NCBI RefSeq assembly: GCF_028554725.1 | Contig: NC_071671.1 | Coordinates: 50,552,001 to 50,616,000, forward strand | Direction of reading: 5' to 3' | Length of the DNA: 64,000 bases | Source of the DNA: Zeugodacus cucurbitae | Taxonomy: Eukaryota > Arthropoda > Insecta > Diptera > Tephritidae | Shown here: positions 58,456 to 64,000 of the stretch, piece by piece | Numbering within the stretch: the first letter of the stretch is position 1 | How the letters are laid out: each line of letters begins with the position of its first letter | Program-made: the position numbers and the translations under genes | The notes under the pieces: generated by a model | Databases searched by the model: none | Told to the model about the DNA's origin: nothing | The model's input: the letters and a program-made list of their open reading frames with translations, nothing else

Positions 58456-59457
58456 AATTAAATTAAGATATCTGAGAGAATTACCGTTATTTTTGGTGAA
58501 AAATTACCATAAGGCACTGAGCACTCATATTCGATATCTGGAGCATTGAAAAGTTATAGTTCGATATCGAAAATTTTTTCACAGGTAATGCCACAGATCA
58601 TATACAGTATTTGTGTAAAGTTTTATGCCGCTATCTTCATTGGTTCCTTATGTATGTATATATTATAAAGTGAAGGAATAATATGGAATTCAAAATTGAG
58701 TTATATGGGAAGTTGTCGTGGCTGTGAGCCGATTTCATCCGTTTACCACACGTGTCATCAGGATGTCAAGAAAATATCATATACCGAATTTCATTGGGAT
58801 CTGTCGAGTAGTTCCTGAGATATGGTTTTTGACCCATAAGTGGGCAATGCCACGCCCATTTTCAATTTTGTAAAAAAATCTGAGTGCAGCTTCTTTCTGC
58901 TATTTCTTCTGCAGTATTTTAGTGTTTCTGACGTTTTTCGTTAGTGAGTAAACTCACTTTTAATAATTTTCAACCTAACCGTGGTTATTATCCGATATCC
59001 GAGTGTGATGACGTACGTAAGGGAATCGACTACAGAAAGTTTGGTTTATATAGCTTTATTGTTTTGCAAGATATATACAAAAAAAACTGATTTGGGGGAG
59101 CCACGCCCACTTCCCCAAAAAATTACATCCAAATATGGCTCTTACTTGGACGATCCTTTGTACCAAATTTTATTTTTATAACTTTATTTATGGCTTAGTT
59201 ATGACACTTTATGTGTTTTCGATTTTCGCTATTTTGTGTGTGCCCATTTTCGAAAGTAACCCTCTCGCGGTCTCAAGGAACATGTTTTCCAAGTTTCATT
59301 AAGATATCTCAATTTTTACTCAAGTTATCCGTTGCACGGACGGACTGATCATTTTGATATATATAACCATATATCTAACTCGTTTAGTTTTATGACTTAC
59401 AAACAACCGTTATATGAATAAAACTATAATACTCTCGTAGCAAATATGTTGCGATTA
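58456..59457 (+). repeat. AGTAAGG dispersed repeat, 5'-truncated copy (copy E)
   Basis: It begins in the middle of the repeat (AATTAAATTAAGATATCTGA, as at 2859 and 35365). It continues in order through GACCCATAAGTGGGCAATGC and CCACGCCCACTTCCCC, and ends ATACTCTCGTAGCAAATATG then TTGCGATTATT. The GGACAGAC tract is reduced to CGGACGGACTGATC. Confidence 0.75.
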
Positions 59458-62340
59458 TTATTATTTAATTAAAAATTCTTATTTGTTAATTTTGAAATAG
59501 GGGACACCTCTTTTAAAAATATTATTAACGAAATGTTTTCTTAAACCCACATATGCTGCCCAATTGTAATATTTCTTTAGTCTTACAAATTTAATTAAAC
59601 AAACAAAATGAAGGCAAGTGGAAAACTTTCTGAAAAATATTTTTACCCTAACCTTCCTAAACCTCTCCAGTTTTATGACTATATAGTAATAATTCTTTTA
59701 CCGTATCAATTGGACAGCATTACATTCCTTAATAGGTGGCAACGCTACACAAAAATGTATTTCGATTATAGTAAAGTAGTTAGCAGTAATATTCAACATA
59801 ATCGAATTTTTATTTTAAGATTTTGTGGTCTTTAGTTTTAAATCAGCCGTGTTTTACACGAAAGAAAAAACATAAAATCGGTTTAATTGTCAGTAGAAGG
59901 GACTCTGCATATAAGCGTGATGAAATTTTATTTATCATACGATAAAGTTAAATTCGGAGTTTCTCAAACTCATGAGAAATTTTAAACTCGAGTTTATTAT
60001 ATAAATATTAATATACTGTTACCGGCAACTTTAACACTCTTCATATTTCTATTAAATTTCAAAAGCCTTTCAGGGTAAAGGAAAGGGTTCACCAAAATTA
60101 AAATCTTTAAATAAGATTTTCATCACTTTTGAATGCCTATAAGTCTGACACCCTTCAAGAAAACAAACGAAATGTTTACAAACACATAGGTATATAATTG
60201 TTTAAGGCCGAAATTATTTGAGGACCTCTAAAAAGATGATTATCTAGACACAAAATAATAAAAAGGTAACAAGCGCATTATTGGAGTTTAGCTTTTCAAG
60301 TTGACAAAAAGTAAAGGCCAAATGGACAGTCGAACGGTTAAAAGCTAGCTGATTAAGAACATCAAAGAGATTTAAATGTGAGATTTTTAATAAAGGGTAA
60401 AAGGCTACTTATGATTGCGACAAGGTGTTTTCTAATATTTGTCGTCACAAATCCGAGTTTATTTTTGGCATCAACAGAAAACCAACAGCTGTTCGGTATT
60501 AAAAAGGATTCGCACAATTAAAAGACAAGCCACCAAAAAAAAATTTGCAAAAAAAAGAAATATGTGTAAATTTAGTGTTTTTTGAACCAAGCTGACAAGC
60601 CGTTCTGCCAAGTTGTTTTGAGGACTTGACGTTCTTACATGGTGGAGAAACATGATTTTATCGCCAACTGCTTTCTTTTTTATACAAAGAAAATTTCAAA
60701 ACCGTGACTTTCTGGAAATTAAATCATACTACTTTAATGGATCCTTAAAAAGACGGGTAAGAGTCCAGAAGGCGAAATTGCACGTTTATCTCTTCAAGAG
60801 ATATTACATCAAACAACAAAAGAAAACAGTACCTTCTCGGAATACTTCTGAGATAGGCCTAAGACGAAATAAATCTGTGTCCTTCGGGTTCTTTTACGAA
60901 AGTCAAGTACTCTTCACTAATTTGAATTTGTTGCCAAAATTTGAGTACTCCTCCAAGTGATGCGAAGTATAAATCCCCACTTAGTATATAGTTTTAGGGT
61001 ATGCCTCTAAGTCAACAAACCTTGGTGGTATATACATCCGGTTATAAATAAATTAGACGTTGCACTCTTAAAGTTGAGGCCTCTGACGCCGAGTTTCGGT
61101 AGTAAATTTTAATAATTTCGACTCGTCGTTAGATCGTATATCTTTCAATGATAAAATGGCAAGCCTTACTGAATGTTAAAAGAGCGGGAAAAAATATGGC
61201 GTCGTTTCCTCTTCCTATTGGTCTACCTTTGTAGCGTCCCTTTTGAAACTCCCTTTACAGAAATTAACAAAAATCAAAATTTAAGTCAACATGATTTTAA
61301 GGATTCAAGTTAGAAAATTCCTTACAACCATATTCATGTCTACAGTCCCGGAATGGAACCAGACGTATACGGAATAAAAATGTATAACCTCCACAGCAAT
61401 AATGTATTCAAAACTATTTGAGGAATAATTGTTTCTACAACAACAATAACACATAGATATTTTAAATGGTATTAAAAATTTATTTTGAATTTTAAAATCA
61501 TTCTTTTTATAATTGAAAAAAAGTACAAATAAATGATTTATAGTTTGCATACACATTACACAATAACTATTAAAAAAACTAACCTTAAAATCAAATAGAA
61601 ATCAACACACTTGAAAACCTACATTAGAAAAGAATTTCGAACTGCTTTGAGAAGAAAAAATTCCTTTAAAATGCACATAATAACCCAAAATACCAGTACC
61701 GTTATTACAAGCATACACATATCTACATATATATGTATGTCTTTAGTAAACCGTTAAAACAACCAAACACAATATAATATAAAATGTTTTAAAAATAGCA
61801 TTGGAAGCATTCTTACATTCTAAAATCACAGTTAATCGGTAAAAATATTTAAATTTCCATTTCTGAAAGAATGCGGAAAATTTCATTGGAAGAGAGGGGG
61901 ATGGGCGTGTAAATAAGGCATGTAATGATAGGGTGTTGGCCAAATATTTAGCATTATAGCTGTCGATTGCTAGGAAAAGGGTTAGATTATGGGCAAAACT
62001 CATTTAACTACATTGGTGTATAAATATATATACATATGTATATAGATACATGAAAATGTGTGTATTTATAGACGTACGTATACTATTGGTTCTCAAACTA
62101 TTTGAGATTATGGTTTTTTCACTTTGCCACCCCTATCAAATTACCGAAGCAGTATCACATGTCATTACTTTACAGATTAAAATATGCTAGGTATGTATGT
62201 TCCTACATGTGCATATGTATGTTTGTATGTATTTATGTATGCAAATATTTCGTTAATGTCGATAATAACTACGTAAGAGTACAAACACTTGAGATTATAT
62301 TTTTAGTAATCAATTACACTAAGCTTAAAAGTTGATAATA
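59458..62340. other. 2.9-kb AT-rich non-coding interval
   Basis: Open frames of 75 (59608-59835) and 102 codons (60652-60960) begin with ATG but have no recognisable domain and an AT-driven Lys/Phe/Tyr composition. I do not call them genes. No known repeat is seen. Confidence 0.4.
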
Positions 62341-62829
62341 CGAGGTGTGTTAAAAAAATAACGGGAAGTGTTGGTTTTTCGTGAAAAAATACTTATTCTT
62401 TGTCTACATTAATGTCGTCGCCTTTAAAATAGCCCCCTTTCGATATTATGCACTTATGCCAACGCTTCTTTCAATCGTCCAAACCCTTCTCAAACTCGAT
62501 TTTTAGAATAGCCTTTGGCTCTTCAAGCAAATTCTTGTATGCTTGTGCAACGACGGTCCTTTAAGGTTCTCTTTACTTTTGAAAATAGGAAAAAGTCACA
62601 CGGAGTCATGTCTGGCAAATATGGAGACTGAAGCTAAAGAGTTCACGAATAAACAACGAAGTGTGAGCTTTTAAAAAACGAAAATCACCAAACTCATAAA
62701 AACACGTCCAACCTTAACAGCTGCTACAGACAAAGTAAGCAATTAATTCAATTGAAAAATCTATCGTACCTCAGCTCATAATAAAAATTTGAAATTTTCA
62801 AATTCCCGTTATTTTTTGAACAAACCATA
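62341..62829 (-). mobile_element. short mariner-type element, both ends present (mariner copy 6)
   Basis: The left end CGAGGTGTGTTAAAAAAATA and the right end TTCCCGTTATTTTTTGAACA, reaching CAAACCAT, are imperfect inverted repeats. TA flanks them (62339-62340 and 62830-62831). At 489 bp it keeps a decayed minus-strand copy of the transposase C-terminal third, with ARHDSV in place of SPDMTP. It is the cleanest template for this family in the window. Confidence 0.85.
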
Positions 62830-62969
62830 TAATTTGTATGTTAACAAAAAAAACAAATCACACGATTCGTCATCGCTTTGATATCTCACAAGCTGAGCAG
62901 ATTCAGATTTACAGCAAAGACTGAAGTATCCTAACTGAGACGGATATTTACAAATCCCACTGCGGTCTG

Positions 62970-64000
62970 TAAAGTTGTTGTTGTTGTGATATCAGTATAA
63001 CTAGCGAAGTCATTTAACAGTTTGATTACCGGTCCGTTCAAAGAATAGTAGGGACTACGTAAACGGAACAGGTTCGGATTCATATTCGGTGAACGACTAT
63101 TAACTTCTCAGACTCCATAAAAATATATTTAGCTAAGTTACAACAACAATTACTAATTTGACTAGGTATATTGACGTGGTTATGTCCAGGCTGGGTCTGG
63201 ATAATTAGCTATTCAACCATTAACAGTATCCACAACGGAACTTTGCTAGTAAAAGCCGTTTCTTGTCAGACAACTTGAGCTACACCTGCTAGCAGCAGCA
63301 ATTTGACACCGTAAATTCATTCTTTTTCAATAGTGTCCGGCCTATTCTCAATTTTTGGCTGAGGCTGATAGACTCTATTTTTCAATGATATTTATAAAAT
63401 GCTGTGCCTTTGGTTTAAGTCTTGAATGTCTTATAGGAAGTCACTTCTGGAATAGCTGGTGAGACAACAACAATAAAAATTAAAGTCGTCTACAAATGAG
63501 AAAACTGTTGTAGGCCCTGGAAGGCACATACGATTTCACTTTAAGTCAAAGAATTACATCTGTGCTTTTTAAAAATATTTCGTTTTGGATACGGATCTGA
63601 TTGCTCCAATAGAAGGTACTTCTGGACGAAAAATATATTCAATGTAAACAACCCTTCATCATCATAAGCGAGACAAGTCCACGACATTCGCAACTACGCA
63701 AGCGAAACGGACCCCGATGGACAGCCAAGAGCTGTCAACTCCGCAGCATATTCTTCAAATTTATTTAGAAAATGTTTTCTGCCGTTAGATAGATATAAGA
63801 TGAGATGTGTCGTTACAACAACAAAAAATATAGGCGCAGGCGAGTCGAATGCAATAACTTACCGATCCAAACACGTTCAGATCGACCAATCAACCCCACC
63901 CGTCTAACACTTACTTTGAGCCGACTCTGTCGAAACAGTTCGATTCCTGGGCCTCCTGTTAGATAATTTCGATGACAATTGACTTGGCGACACAGGCAGG
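62970..64000. repeat. probable unclassified dispersed repeat, runs off the window
   Basis: Read on the minus strand, two places carry variants of one unit: AATCCGAACCTGTTCCGTTT then ACGTAG (about 63079-63054), and ATCGGGGTCCGTTTCGCTTG then CGTAG (about 63712-63688). GTTGTTGTTGTTGT at 62976-62989 and TTGTTGTTGTAACGAC (minus strand, about 63827-63812) accompany them. I recall similar strings in tephritid repeats but cannot name the class. No ORF is supported. Confidence 0.4.

Larger units (their letters stand above)
48090..64000 (-). other. upstream membralin sequence: long intron or 5' flank, no upstream coding exon found
   Basis: The exon at 48089 begins mid-gene, so the N-terminal half, including the lumenal domain and the conserved KRHWLR-type sequence just before RFFFLYHF, must lie further upstream on this strand. 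I could not find it up to position 64000. If the gene is intact, this intron is at least 15.9 kb and carries the mobile elements listed below. The subregion 48.1-49.6 kb is plain AT-rich DNA. Confidence 0.6.

Noticed and set aside
60652..60960. 102-codon ATG-initiated frame
   Set aside because: No recognisable domain, AT-driven composition, and no splice or neighbouring exon support; comparable frames occur by chance in this DNA.
1..64000. CRISPR arrays, prokaryotic operons or phage genes
   Set aside because: Introns, LINEs, Helitrons and mariners show a eukaryotic chromosome; no regularly spaced repeat array exists.

Overview
The window reads as intergenic and intronic DNA from a cyclorrhaphan fly, most likely a tephritid fruit fly of the Bactrocera/Zeugodacus/Ceratitis type. 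The reasons are an AT-rich background full of CATACATACATATGTAT-like simple repeats, CAA/TTG tracts, several mariner-type families, Helitrons, and a dispersed repeat (start motif AGTAAGGAAGGGCTAAGTTC) that I recall as abundant in tephritid and other fly genomes. The species assignment is an inference. No bacterial, phage or CRISPR feature is present.

Only one host gene is recognised: the 3' half of membralin (TMEM259; Drosophila CG8405), an ER-membrane protein, on the minus strand. Three coding exons fit together in phase with canonical GT/AG junctions: 48089-47990 (ends in SSWLFIQ), 45254-44438 (starts HSMFYFFHRYELP) and 43118-42328 (stop codon). The upstream exons were not found between 48090 and 64000, so a very long intron or a gene start beyond the window is implied.

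Most other identifiable sequence is mobile DNA. (1) A probably full-length RTE-like LINE at 4049-7349 has an uninterrupted 996-codon endonuclease/reverse-transcriptase ORF. A decayed relative lies at 21.9-23.1 kb, and three 5'-truncated copies of a sister family with a different 3' tail lie at 20.1, 50.0 and 52.2 kb. (2) Six short mariner-type copies, all in one orientation, lie at 16.5, 30.6, 40.9, 49.6, 58.2 and 62.3 kb. A different, internally deleted mariner lies at 37.6-38.6 kb. (3) A PIF/Harbinger remnant with TTA duplications lies at 26.2-27.1 kb. (4) A composite Helitron lies at 32.2-33.5 kb and a short inverted Helitron at 34.5-34.8 kb. (5) Six pieces of the AGTAAGG dispersed repeat lie at 2.5, 11.4, 25.1, 35.0, 35.9 and 58.5 kb. 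(6) A non-LTR C-terminal fragment lies at 33.7-34.1 kb. Nested and chimeric junctions give relative ages: a LINE tail sits inside a mariner copy with an 11-bp target duplication, and a truncated mariner is fused to a truncated dispersed repeat at 58455.

The long stretches between these elements (7.4-11.4, 12-16.5, 16.8-20, 52.4-58.2 and 59.5-62.3 kb) show no convincing coding potential. Two less AT-rich blocks (about 8.2-9.8 and 12.7-14.0 kb) look more like regulatory or 5'-untranslated sequence than repeats. I found no clear evidence of a previously undescribed biological system. The most useful items are the intact LINE, the dated nested insertions, the inverted-repeat structures near 28.9 and 35.9 kb, and the missing 5' part of membralin.
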